From: Lentimicrobiaceae bacterium | Lineage (GTDB): Bacteria; Bacteroidota; Bacteroidia; Bacteroidales; SKPS01 | Length of the DNA stretch: 7,291 nt | Assembly (NCBI GenBank): GCA_007119395.1 | Contig: SKPS01000254.1 | Coordinates: 1 to 7,291, forward strand | Reading direction: 5' to 3' | In this document: piece by piece, positions 1-7,054 of the stretch | How the letters are laid out: each line of letters starts with the position of its first letter | Position numbering within the stretch: position 1 is the first letter of the stretch | Notes under the pieces: model-generated | Database searches by the model: none | Told to the model about the DNA's origin: nothing | What the model saw: the letters and a program-made list of their open reading frames with translations, nothing else | Program-made: the position numbers and the translations under genes

Positions 1-959
1 CCCTCCACCATGGTGGGGTTGGCGATCACATACCGCCCTTTGAAGAGGGCGGCCAGCAGCTTCAGTTTCAGTCCGGTGGGCTGTGCGGTGAGCAGCAGGT
101 GGGCATGCGCGTTGCTGATAAGCTGCTGCATGGTGTCAGGATCAGGGTTGGCGATCAGGCGGGCGTTGGGCACCCTGGCGATGGCCCTCTCGAGAAACGG
201 TGGAGGGTGCATGCCGGCAATCCTCAGCGGCATGCCATGAAACTGCCTGAACAACGGCAGCATCTGCATCACCGCATTGAAATTCTCTGCCACATCGAGC
301 TTGCCATGGTAAAGGATGTACTCACCCTTGCCCGGTTGTGAAACCACTTCGTCGTACTGGTGAAAGGCGTATATACCGGCTACCTTGTCGGCACCAAACC
401 TGCCGGCAAAGTACTGTGCATCAGGTGGTGAGATGGCCAGGATGGCAGCAGCGCGGCGAAGCGTCTCTTCATACCGCTTCAGTCGCCACGACTCAATCCT
501 GAAGAAGAGTCGTTTCACCAGGTTTCGCTCACCCATAGCCAGGTGCCGGTAGTAGGTGTGCTCCACGTTGGCAGTGCGCACATAGATCTTCCGGTGACGC
601 AGACGAGGATCGCTCAGCAACGATGTGGTGTGGAGCCCCTCGCACAAGATGGGGTGGTCATCCTGCAAAAGTCTATGCACCAACGCTTCAGACCGGCGAC
701 TCTGCACGATGTAAGGCCTGACTGAAAGCTGTGACCTCCAGCCTGTTTTTCGGGGATAATAATACACCGCAGCACACAACTTTTCCAGCTCCGGTGCTTC
801 ACTCCGACCGTATTGAAAGCAGTGCAGTATCACCTGAACCCCTTCCCGATGCAGCGCCCTGACCTTGTGGTACACGTCGATCACACCCCCGTAGTCGGCC
901 GGAAAAGGGACATCAAACGAAATGATGTGCAGGGTGAGGTTGTCATCGGGTTGGGTCAT
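1..959 (-). CDS. Glycosyltransferase (GT-B, GT4-like), 3' end cut off by the window edge
   Basis: An open minus-strand frame of 319 codons runs from ATG at 959 to the window edge without a stop, so the C-terminus is missing. It probably transfers a sugar from a nucleotide-sugar donor to a lipid-linked glycan in the cytoplasm; donor and acceptor are unknown. Visible features are an N-terminal Rossmann start with FPADYGGVIDVYHKVRAL (residues 19-36), whose Gly-Gly is typical of GT-B donor loops, then RTANVEHTYY (128-137, the NVEH motif of many GT4 enzymes), AILAISPPDAQYF (172-184), YHGKLDVAENF (217-227) at the start of the second domain, and TGLKLKLLAALFKGRYVIAN (295-314). This last block matches the usual K-(I/L)-x-E-A-M-x-x-G-x-P-V donor motif, but Ala stands where Glu is common. 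The start at 959 gives a 4-base ATGA overlap with the upstream glycosyltransferase, implying translational coupling. An in-frame ATG at 965 is an alternative. The class is fairly sure, the substrate unknown. Confidence 0.85.
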   Translation of the reverse strand, partial: MTQPDDNLTLHIISFDVPFPADYGGVIDVYHKVRALHREGVQVILHCFQYGRSEAPELEKLCAAVYYYPRKTGWRSQLSVRPYIVQSRRSEALVHRLLQDDHPILCEGLHTTSLLSDPRLRHRKIYVRTANVEHTYYRHLAMGERNLVKRLFFRIESWRLKRYEETLRRAAAILAISPPDAQYFAGRFGADKVAGIYAFHQYDEVVSQPGKGEYILYHGKLDVAENFNAVMQMLPLFRQFHGMPLRIAGMHPPPFLERAIARVPNARLIANPDPDTMQQLISNAHAHLLLTAQPTGLKLKLLAALFKGRYVIANPTMVE

Positions 960-2086
960 GGACATACGCGTTTAATCAGGTTTAGCAACTCCTCCCGCTC
1001 CTTCTCCCAGCAAAGGTCGGCAGCAGCTTTGGGGAGGTTTTCTCTCCATTGATTGTTTCGTTCACCATCAAACAGCAGCGATTGCATGGCCCGGGCCAGC
1101 TCTTCGGGGTTGTGAGAAGGTGTGATCAGTCCGATGTTGTAATGTTGGATGATCCGGCTGATCTCTGGCAGGTTGGAAGCCAGCACCGGTATTCCGGCGT
1201 GGATATAGTCGAACAGCTTGTTGGGCAGCGAGTAGCGGTAGTTGATATTGGTGTCTTTGTCGAGGGTGAGGCCGCCATCGGCGAGGCGGGTGTAGTGGTG
1301 CAGCGTTTGCATGGGAACCCTTGGGATAAAGTACACTTTGTGGTGAAGCCTTTGTTGGGCAACTCTTGCTTTGAGCGTCTCCACCACGTCGCCGTCACCC
1401 ACAAACAGCAATACCGCCCCTTCGAGGTAACGCATTGCCTCCACAGCCTCTTCGGCGCCACGATGCACGTTGATGCCGGCACCCTGGAAGATCAGAATCT
1501 TACGGTCAGTGGGGAGGTTCAGGTCGTCGCGCGAGGGGTATGCAGAGTCGTGATCGGGTCTGGCCGGCACGTTGCGCACCACCACCGGCTTAACACTGTA
1601 GTCGGATCCGTAGAGATCGGCAATCGATTGGTTTACGGTGACCATGTGACGAATCTTCGGAACGGTGAAACGCTCAATGGTGCGCCAGACCTTTTGCACC
1701 AACGGCCGACCGGTTAGTTCGGGCACTCCGGTGAAGTATTCGTGCGCGTCATACACCAGCGGGATACGTCGAAGCCGGCTCATAAAGTAGTTAGGGAGCA
1801 GTGTATCGAGGTCGTTGCTGTAGAGCAGGGCAGGTTTCCTGCTGAAGAGGAGCAGGAGCAGCAGCCGGATGTTGAAGGAGAGATAGAAGAGCGGACCGGT
1901 TTCGAACCACAGCTTCATCCGGTGTGTGGCGTAAGGTCTAATATCCATCTCAGGGCTCCCTCTTCTCCGTCTGCCCACCAGCAACACTTCAAAGCCCAGG
2001 TTGTGCAGTTCGGTGCAGGTACGGTGAACCCGCCGGTCAGAGACCAGATCGTTGATCACAGAGACAATGGCACGGCGTTGCTTCAT
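956..2086 (-). CDS. Glycosyltransferase family 4 protein
   Basis: This complete 376-residue protein has the length and layout of a GT-B, GT4-type glycosyltransferase. The N-terminal domain contains INDLVSDRRVHRTCTEL (11-27), YSNDLDTLLPNY (89-100) and VYDAHEYFTGVPEL (111-124). A hydrophobic stretch at 66-81 probably makes membrane contact. The linker has VNQSIADLYG (151-160) and RNVP (171-174). The donor-binding domain has FQGAGINVHRG (200-210), LLFVGDGD (226-233) and LPNKLFDYIHAGIPVLAS (287-304). In this subfamily PNKLFDY stands in place of the classic E-x7-E motif, with Asp where the second Glu often sits. It probably adds a sugar to a surface polysaccharide precursor at the cytoplasmic face; the exact linkage cannot be read. 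It is the first gene of a minus-strand operon and its TGA overlaps the next gene's ATG. A TAnnTTTG box lies only four bases before its ATG, so the mRNA may be nearly leaderless. Confidence 0.9.
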   Translation of the reverse strand: MKQRRAIVSVINDLVSDRRVHRTCTELHNLGFEVLLVGRRRRGSPEMDIRPYATHRMKLWFETGPLFYLSFNIRLLLLLLFSRKPALLYSNDLDTLLPNYFMSRLRRIPLVYDAHEYFTGVPELTGRPLVQKVWRTIERFTVPKIRHMVTVNQSIADLYGSDYSVKPVVVRNVPARPDHDSAYPSRDDLNLPTDRKILIFQGAGINVHRGAEEAVEAMRYLEGAVLLFVGDGDVVETLKARVAQQRLHHKVYFIPRVPMQTLHHYTRLADGGLTLDKDTNINYRYSLPNKLFDYIHAGIPVLASNLPEISRIIQHYNIGLITPSHNPEELARAMQSLLFDGERNNQWRENLPKAAADLCWEKEREELLNLIKRVCP

Positions 2087-2090
2087 GGCG

Positions 2091-2098
2091 CAAAGCTA
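2091..2098 (-). promoter_or_regulatory. Putative -7 box of the glycosyltransferase operon
   Basis: On the minus strand this reads TAGCTTTG, an exact match to the Bacteroidota -7 consensus TAnnTTTG, and it ends four bases before the ATG at 2086. With the box centred near -7, transcription would start at about 2087-2088, giving a leader of zero to two bases. No TTG lies 19-21 bases further upstream; that position (about 2118-2120) falls inside the 8-base tandem array and reads TCC. The box match is seen directly; promoter activity is inferred. Confidence 0.55.
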
Positions 2099-2109
2099 CG
2101 GGAAATTTG

Positions 2110-2149
2110 GGATGTGAGGATGTGAGGATGTGAGGATGTGGGGATGTGG
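2110..2149. repeat. Tandem array, five copies of 8-base unit GGATGTGA/G
   Basis: Five contiguous 8-base units follow each other: three GGATGTGA and then two GGATGTGG. The array lies in the divergent region between the glycosyltransferase operon and gdhA. It begins 12 bases upstream of the operon's -7 box, so it covers the place where a -33 element would sit. Short arrays like this can change copy number by slipped-strand mispairing. It is too imperfect at one end to say whether it is currently variable. Confidence 0.9.
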
Positions 2150-2156
2150 TGCTTCC

Positions 2157-2192
2157 CCTAAACAACCTAAACATCCTAAACCCCCTAAACCA
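2157..2192. repeat. Tandem array, four copies of 9-base unit CCTAAACNN
   Basis: Four units CCTAAAC plus two variable bases (AA, AT, CC, CA) follow one another; on the minus strand they read NNGTTTAGG. A degenerate fifth unit may follow at 2193-2201. The array lies seven bases from the 8-base array. A single further CCTAAAC occurs at 2290-2296 in the gdhA leader. No known binding site is recognised; it may be a low-complexity expansion or a repeated protein-binding site. Confidence 0.85.
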
Positions 2193-2276
2193 TCTCAACA
2201 TCAACAATATAAGAAAATGTGTAAAAAAACTGCCCAAAACCTGTCGAAAAACCATGGTAGTTAAAAAAAAAGTTTC

Positions 2277-2284
2277 TAATATTG
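2277..2284 (+). promoter_or_regulatory. Weak candidate -7 box for gdhA
   Basis: The sequence TAATATTG matches TAnnTTTG at all but one position and would place the transcript start near 2287, about 40 bases before the gdhA ATG. No TTG is found at the expected -33 distance, and the surroundings are A/T-rich, so a chance match is quite possible. Confidence 0.3.
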
Positions 2285-2327
2285 TCGCACCTAAACTATT
2301 AGTTGTTAACCTAAATTTTTAAGTAGT

Positions 2328-3680
2328 ATGTCAAACAGCATGTTTAAACAGCTGGTTGATGAGTTCATGGTAGGGGTTATTGCACGCAACCCGTCTGAGC
2401 CTGAATTTCATCAAGCCGTTAAAGAGGTAGTTGAATCCCTCGTTCCCTTTATTGAGGAAAACCCCCAGTACAAGCAGGCGCGTATCCTGGAACGGATCGT
2501 GGAGCCTGAGCGGATTCTTATTTTCCGGGTACCCTGGTTGGACGACAAAGGAGACATCCAGGTGAACCGTGGTTTCCGCATTGAAATGAACAGCGCCATT
2601 GGCCCTTACAAAGGGGGTATGCGTTTTCACCCGACAGTTAACCTTGGTATCCTGAAGTTTCTTGCTTTCGAGCAGGTGTTCAAGAATTCGCTTACCACAC
2701 TGCCACTGGGTGGTGGTAAGGGTGGATCAGACTTTGACCCGAAGGGTAAGTCGGAGAATGAAGTGATGAAGTTCTGTCAGAGCTTCATGAACGAGTTGTT
2801 CCGTCACCTGGGTCCTGACACCGATGTGCCTGCTGGTGACATTGGCGTAGGTGGCCGTGAGGTGGGTTTCATGTTTGGGCAGTACAAAAGGCTGCGCAAT
2901 GAGTTCACCGGTGTATTTACCGGTAAAGGGCTCAACTGGGGCGGTTCTTTGATTCGCCCGGAAGCTACCGGTTATGGTGCTACCTATTTTGCAGAGGAGA
3001 TGTTAAAAACCCGTGGCGACAGCCTGAAGGGGAAAACGGTTGCAATCTCCGGATCTGGCAACGTTGCGCAGTATGCAGTGGAGAAAGTGAACCTGTTCGG
3101 TGGTAAAGCAGTTACACTGTCTGACTCGAACGGCTTTATCCACGACCCGAACGGCATCGACGAAGAGAAGCTGGCATGGGTAATGCATCTGAAGAACGTA
3201 AAACGTGGTCGTATCAGCGAGTATGTTGAAAAGTGGGGTGGAGAGTATTTCGACGGCAAACGTCCATGGAGCATTCCATGTGATGTGGCCATGCCGAACG
3301 CCACGCAAAACGAAGTCAACTTAGAGGAGGCCAAAATGCTGGTCAAAAATGGTTGTTTCGTAATCAGCGAAGGTGCCAATATGCCCTGTACGTCAGAGGC
3401 TGTTGATTACTTCCTTCAAGAAAAGATCCTGTACGGCCCGGGCAAAGCTGCCAACGCCGGTGGTGTAGCCACTTCAGGTCTTGAAATGACACAGAACTCC
3501 ATGCGCCTGAGCTGGAGCCGTGAAGAGGTGGATGAAAAACTCCATACCATTATGAAGAACATCCACGCCACCTGTGTCAAGTTTGGCAAAGAGGGTGACT
3601 TTGTGGATTATGTGAAAGGTGCCAACATCGGTGGCTTTGTAAAAGTAGCCGAGGCCATGATGGCGCAAGGTGTGGTGTAA
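2328..3680 (+). CDS. gdhA: Glutamate dehydrogenase (hexameric, probably NADP-dependent)
   Basis: The 450-residue product has the usual length of class I hexameric glutamate dehydrogenases, which interconvert glutamate with 2-oxoglutarate plus ammonium in the cytoplasm. All the main family motifs are present: GPYKGGMRFHP (92-102, substrate-binding Lys95), LPLGGGKGGSDFDPKGK (125-141, with the catalytic Lys expected at 131), PAGDIGVGGREVGFMFGQY (168-186, catalytic Asp171), the dinucleotide-binding loop ISGSGNVAQYA (240-250), SEGANMPCTSEA (347-358) and NAGGVATSGLEMTQNSMRLS (376-395). SDSNG (265-269), after the second strand of the Rossmann fold, resembles NADP(H)-using enzymes rather than NAD ones; this is an inference. 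The ATG at 2328 follows an A/T-rich leader without a Shine-Dalgarno sequence, as is common in Bacteroidota. The gene looks monocistronic, since an intrinsic terminator starts 48 bases after its stop and the next gene faces it. Confidence 0.97.
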   Translation: MSNSMFKQLVDEFMVGVIARNPSEPEFHQAVKEVVESLVPFIEENPQYKQARILERIVEPERILIFRVPWLDDKGDIQVNRGFRIEMNSAIGPYKGGMRFHPTVNLGILKFLAFEQVFKNSLTTLPLGGGKGGSDFDPKGKSENEVMKFCQSFMNELFRHLGPDTDVPAGDIGVGGREVGFMFGQYKRLRNEFTGVFTGKGLNWGGSLIRPEATGYGATYFAEEMLKTRGDSLKGKTVAISGSGNVAQYAVEKVNLFGGKAVTLSDSNGFIHDPNGIDEEKLAWVMHLKNVKRGRISEYVEKWGGEYFDGKRPWSIPCDVAMPNATQNEVNLEEAKMLVKNGCFVISEGANMPCTSEAVDYFLQEKILYGPGKAANAGGVATSGLEMTQNSMRLSWSREEVDEKLHTIMKNIHATCVKFGKEGDFVDYVKGANIGGFVKVAEAMMAQGVV

Positions 3681-3727
3681 ACCCCACTGCCGCTGCCTGT
3701 AAGGGTAAGCGGAAAGTCAATCTGATG

Positions 3728-3765
3728 AAAGGGTGTTCCTCAGTGGGGCACCCTTTGTTTTTTTT
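3728..3765 (+). terminator. Rho-independent terminator of gdhA
   Basis: An 8-bp perfect stem, AAAGGGTG (3728-3735) with CACCCTTT (3749-3756), encloses a 13-base loop and is followed by G and eight T. The T-tract is on the plus strand only, so it serves gdhA rather than the convergent membrane-protein gene. Confidence 0.88.
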
Positions 3766-3836
3766 AACTCCGTGAGATGGATATTGACAATTGTTTGATG
3801 TTGGATCCGGGAGTTTGTGTGAAAAAGGATGACACT

Positions 3837-5144
3837 TTACACTATGTGATTCCTCTCCTGCGTTGTGATGCTCAGTCGATACAGCAATGTATGAAAGAAG
3901 ACGATAAACAGCACACCGGCTTGTGCTTCGAGCATTGATTCGGTGAAGAGGTTGAGTGCGACCAATGCCACAAAAGCGTGGTACAGCCAGGGTGTTTGGG
4001 TGATGTGTTTTAGTCGCAGGGGTACAAAGAGCCACAGCAGCAGGGCGATGAGGCCTGGGATTCCAAGCACTACGGCAGTTTGCAGGTATTGGTTGTGGGC
4101 ATTTTTAAACCCGTTGAACATCTCTTCCAGCCCTTTCTCGGCGATGCGTGACCTGGTGTCATCGGTATAGTCACCTGTTCCGGTCCCTGTCAGTGGCGTT
4201 TCGCGGATCTGTTCCAACGCCAAACGCCAGCTCACCATCCGTATCACCACCCCGCTGGGGTTCTCCATCTGTGTATACTCCTCTTCCGACATCCAAAGGT
4301 GGTTCAGGGCGCTCAGCCTTCCGGCCAATGGAGCGGAGAATACTTTAAACATCACCACCATCAGCAGGCAAAGTACAGCAACCACCGGCAGCCACCTCCT
4401 TCGGGGCCAGGTGAAGAGGAGTCGCCCCAGAAACATCATCACCAAAACAATTAATGAAATAAAGCCTGAGCGTGCACTCAATAGAAAGACAAACAGCAAC
4501 AGCCAGAGCGCCAGTGTGGTCAGTGTAGCAATTTGCCACTTTTTGGGTCGGGGGATGCCACCTGTTAGCAGCCATCCGATGCCGGCCAGCGCGAACAGGA
4601 TATACAACGAGAGGTATGCCGGATGATGGTTCCCGGCCAAACGGGAGTAATAGAGCATGGCACGATGACCGGTTGTCTGGTAGTTACCCCAGGCGATCAC
4701 CAGATCATACACCGTTACAATCAACAGGCCCGCCATAAAAGCATACAGAAGATTCCGCAGCAACGTTTTATTGAAGACACCAGGTGCGGTGGTAAACACG
4801 AGCAATGGAAACAGCAACAGCATGCTTTTCTTTTCAAGCTCAAAACGGGCAGCCTGCGCATTATCTGTCCACAGCAACCCAATCAGGTAGAAGCATATCA
4901 ACACAAAGAAGGAGGCCACAACATACCATTTCCCGTTGTATTGCCATCGTTCCCTAAAAGATTTTCTTCCTCTCTGTGTACTGACGGAGATCAGCAGTTC
5001 GGCAAGCCAGGCAAGTCCGGCAAGCCAGATAAACGGCACCGGTGTTTTACCGGGGAAAGGGAGCAGCAATGCCAGCAGCACCAGCGCCCAACGTATCAGG
5101 CCGGCCATAATCAGGTTCGTTCTGCTTTCCTCATGCTTCTCCAT
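3837..5144 (-). CDS. O-antigen ligase/polymerase family membrane protein (Wzy_C)
   Basis: The 435-residue product is very hydrophobic, with about 10-12 likely membrane spans (roughly 14-30, 34-56, 73-92, 106-120, 129-152, 173-194, 203-222, 226-244, 250-270, 353-377, 386-404, 408-424). A large soluble loop at about 271-352 is presumably periplasmic. Family marks are GNHHPAYLSLY (171-181), LLSARSG (221-227, Arg225) and, at the end of the large loop, FNGFKNAHNQYLQ (343-355). The His of H-N-x-Y-L-Q (His350) is the conserved residue of WaaL-type ligases. Such proteins transfer or polymerise undecaprenyl-linked glycans on the periplasmic side; ligase, Wzy polymerase and protein O-glycosylating ligase cannot be told apart here. 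The ATG at 5144 was chosen over an in-frame TTG at 5153, because that TTG lies inside the probable -7 box. It converges with gdhA, and no minus-strand terminator was seen. Confidence 0.88.
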   Translation of the reverse strand: MEKHEESRTNLIMAGLIRWALVLLALLLPFPGKTPVPFIWLAGLAWLAELLISVSTQRGRKSFRERWQYNGKWYVVASFFVLICFYLIGLLWTDNAQAARFELEKKSMLLLFPLLVFTTAPGVFNKTLLRNLLYAFMAGLLIVTVYDLVIAWGNYQTTGHRAMLYYSRLAGNHHPAYLSLYILFALAGIGWLLTGGIPRPKKWQIATLTTLALWLLLFVFLLSARSGFISLIVLVMMFLGRLLFTWPRRRWLPVVAVLCLLMVVMFKVFSAPLAGRLSALNHLWMSEEEYTQMENPSGVVIRMVSWRLALEQIRETPLTGTGTGDYTDDTRSRIAEKGLEEMFNGFKNAHNQYLQTAVVLGIPGLIALLLWLFVPLRLKHITQTPWLYHAFVALVALNLFTESMLEAQAGVLFIVFFHTLLYRLSITTQERNHIV

Positions 5145-5150
5145 ACAGTG

Positions 5151-5180
5151 CAAAAGTAGCTTTTTATTGAATCAGACCAA
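5151..5180 (-). promoter_or_regulatory. Promoter of the O-antigen ligase-like gene
   Basis: On the minus strand, TTG (5180-5178) is followed by exactly 19 bases and then TACTTTTG (5158-5151). This matches both the -33 TTG and the -7 TAnnTTTG elements of Bacteroidota promoters at the canonical spacing. The -7 box ends six bases before the ATG at 5144, so the predicted leader is only about three or four bases. It is the best-formed promoter in the window. Confidence 0.75.
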
Positions 5181-5210
5181 TACTATCCCTTCCGATTCAT
5201 GAAAAAGTGT

Positions 5211-5218
5211 TAGGTTTG
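5211..5218 (+). promoter_or_regulatory. -7 box of the WbuB-like glycosyltransferase gene
   Basis: TAGGTTTG is an exact TAnnTTTG match and predicts a transcript start near 5221, about 21 bases before the ATG at 5243. The -33 element is weak: only TTC is seen, with an 18-base spacer. It stands back to back with the opposite promoter. It argues against the in-frame GTG at 5207, which would lie upstream of the transcript start. Confidence 0.55.
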
Positions 5219-5242
5219 GCGCCTCAAAACAACAGCTGGAGT

Positions 5243-6466
5243 ATGCGGATATTGCTGATCAATCACTATGCTGGCGGACCTGCTTACGGGATGGAGCATC
5301 GCCCCTGGTATCTCTCCGATGCATGGCAACGGATGGGGCACGAGGTATTGGTGGTGGCAGCTGGTTACGCACACACCCGTGTAGTACAGCCTGCGCAGGA
5401 TCACATCGGCAGGGTGACCGATATCAGCGGGGTGCCGGCTCTCTTCCTGCCTGCTCCACGTTACAGCGGCAACGGCCCCGGCAGGGTATGGAACATGCTT
5501 GGCTTTCTGACAGGGCTCTATAAACGTACTCCCTTTTTTGTCAAAGAGTTCCAACCCGATGTGGTCATCGCCTCCTCCACCTACCCTCCTGACATCTGGC
5601 CTGCTGATCGCATTGCCCGAAAGAGTGGTGCCCGGCTGGTATGGGAGGTACACGACCTGTGGCCCCTCTCTCCTATCGAACTGGGTGGCTTTTCAAAACA
5701 CCACCCTTTTATGATGTGGTTGCAACGTGCCGAGAATTTTGCATGCAAGAAGGCCCACAAGGTGGTCTCCTTGTTGCCATGCACACAAGAGCACCTTACA
5801 GCACACGGCATGTCACCCGAGAAGTTTGCATGGATCCCCAACGGAATCGCGGCCCATGAATGGGACACCACCGTTCCGGTACCAGAGCCTCACCAAACCG
5901 TGATCCGGGAGCTGAAAAGCCAAGGGATGACACTGGTTGGGTACACTGGAGCACTCGGGGTAGCCAACGCCATGGATCCTCTTATTGAGGCCGCTCAATA
6001 TTGCCGTGACAGCAAAGTAGCCTTCGTAATCACCGGTCATGGCCCTGAAAAAGAGAACCTTAAACGAAAAGCCACCGAGATGGGACTATCCCATATCCGC
6101 TTTTGCGATCCCGTCCCGAAAAAGCACCTCCCCGCTCTCCTTGATCAGATGGATATTCTCTATGTGGGTTTCCACAAGAATCCGCTGTATAAATATGGAG
6201 TGAGCCCGAACAAATTATACGACTATATGATGGCGGGTAAACCCATCATACAGGCCATAGAAGCGGGGAACAACCCTGTGAAGGAGGCGCAATGCGGCAT
6301 TGATATCCAAGCCAACGATCCGAAAGCAATTGCCTCGGCCATCCGGGAGTTGATGGCACTCCCTGCATCCAACATCCAAAAGATGGGTGAAGCGGGGAAA
6401 AAGTATGTTTTACAGCACCATGAATTTGATGTGCTGGCCAGGAGATTTCTGGAAGAGATCGAATAA
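5243..6466 (+). CDS. Glycosyltransferase family 4, WbuB-like
   Basis: This complete 407-residue GT-B enzyme resembles the WbuB-like branch of GT4, whose members include amino-sugar transferases of O-antigen and capsule synthesis. Visible motifs are MRILLINHYAGGPAYGMEHR (1-20, the start of the Rossmann fold and donor loop), IASSTYPPDIWPADRIA (109-125), LVWEVHDLWPLSPIELGG (132-149), IPNGI (198-202), VGYTGALGVAN (232-242), VITGHGPEK (262-270) and GVSPNKLYDYMMAGKPIIQA (319-338), with Glu340 just after it. As in the 956-2086 enzyme, PNKLYDY replaces the classic E-x7-E block. It is cytoplasmic, probably at the inner face of the membrane, and transfers a sugar to a lipid-linked intermediate; the sugar is not predictable. 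A start at GTG 5207 would add 12 residues but precede the predicted transcript start, and MRILLINHY is the natural N-terminus. It is transcribed away from the ligase-like gene, with no clear terminator after it. Confidence 0.9.
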   Translation: MRILLINHYAGGPAYGMEHRPWYLSDAWQRMGHEVLVVAAGYAHTRVVQPAQDHIGRVTDISGVPALFLPAPRYSGNGPGRVWNMLGFLTGLYKRTPFFVKEFQPDVVIASSTYPPDIWPADRIARKSGARLVWEVHDLWPLSPIELGGFSKHHPFMMWLQRAENFACKKAHKVVSLLPCTQEHLTAHGMSPEKFAWIPNGIAAHEWDTTVPVPEPHQTVIRELKSQGMTLVGYTGALGVANAMDPLIEAAQYCRDSKVAFVITGHGPEKENLKRKATEMGLSHIRFCDPVPKKHLPALLDQMDILYVGFHKNPLYKYGVSPNKLYDYMMAGKPIIQAIEAGNNPVKEAQCGIDIQANDPKAIASAIRELMALPASNIQKMGEAGKKYVLQHHEFDVLARRFLEEIE

Positions 6467-6640
6467 GGGACAGAGGCACTTTGCAACAGTCGTAGTCTAA
6501 ACAAGGGGACAACAGTTTGCAGACAAGCTTCGGGATATCCACAGGCATCTTGTGTCATTTCTTGGGCTTAACACTGATCCATTCTGCACATACGTTGGTT
6601 CTTTTGCGGTTGTATTACTGCGATATATTGAAAAAATCGT

Positions 6641-6648
6641 TATCTTTG
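6641..6648 (+). promoter_or_regulatory. -7 box of ssrA
   Basis: TATCTTTG matches TAnnTTTG exactly and predicts transcription from about 6651-6652. That leaves a leader of roughly nine bases before the mature tmRNA 5' end at 6661, which RNase P would remove. The -33 element is imperfect (CTG with a 20-base spacer). The region from 6467 to this box shows no gene and no convincing terminator. Confidence 0.6.
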
Positions 6649-6660
6649 CATCACATTTCC

Positions 6661-7054
6661 GGGGCTGACTGGTTTTGACAGCACGTAAGCGGGGATGTAA
6701 GCATGTCGGGCATTGATGGCGTGGCCCGTTAACAACTGCTATCGAACAATTAAACGGCGAAACTAACTACGCTCTTGCTGCCTAATCGAATCACAGTAGA
6801 TAAGGCTTAATCCCGTCACGGGTGATGGGACGAGACACTCTGCGGACGGTTCAGCCCGGTACCAATCCGATCACAGGGTGCGCGCAACGCCGGGCAATTT
6901 GTACCTGATGTCTCTAAGGTGCAGATTATTCAGAGGCTAAGGTATTGAGAGGGTGCCTTTTCCCATTCAATACTCTACAATGAATAGAAGGATAAGCATG
7001 TAGAAAGCATGTCAGCTGCTTGTTTGGACCCGGGTTCGAATCCCGGCAGCTCCA
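6661..7054 (+). ncRNA. ssrA: tmRNA (transfer-messenger RNA)
   Basis: This is a one-piece tmRNA of 394 bases. With SmpB it rescues ribosomes stalled on truncated mRNAs and tags the nascent protein for proteolysis. The 5' end GGGGCTGACTGGTTTTGACA is the standard tmRNA start; its first seven bases pair with CAGCTCC (7047-7053), including one G-U pair, and A7054 is the discriminator. The T-arm is CCGGG (7030-7034), loop TTCGAAT (7035-7041), CCCGG (7042-7046). The tag reading frame starts at GGC 6756 and encodes GETNYALAA, ending with TAA at 6783-6785; the alanine charged on the tRNA-like domain precedes it. This tag is characteristic of Bacteroidales. The 3' CCA is not encoded after the discriminator (the DNA continues CAA), so it would be added after transcription. 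Confidence 0.97.

Noticed and set aside
1049..1717. Long 222-codon plus-strand open frame
   Set aside because: It lies wholly antisense to the 956-2086 glycosyltransferase, has no recognisable domain, and reflects the G/C-rich codon pattern of the real gene on the other strand.
2037..2255. 72-codon minus-strand frame through the tandem arrays, with FRGFRMFRLFRG
   Set aside because: The peptide repeat is only the 9-base DNA array read in frame, and the frame overlaps the start of the glycosyltransferase gene.
3577..4035. 152-codon minus-strand open frame spanning the gdhA end and the intergenic terminator
   Set aside because: It overlaps two well-supported genes and the gdhA terminator and has no family features.
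4623..5159. 178-codon plus-strand open frame
   Set aside because: It is antisense to the ligase-like membrane protein, and its composition (many Gln, His, Lys) is what antisense reading of hydrophobic codons gives.
5207..5242. N-terminal extension of the WbuB-like enzyme from GTG 5207
   Set aside because: The exact -7 box at 5211-5218 lies within it, so transcription would begin downstream; MRILLINHY at 5243 is the natural GT4 N-terminus.
6531..6560. Short CACA/TGTG hairpin after the WbuB-like gene as its terminator
   Set aside because: Only four base pairs and no T-run after it.
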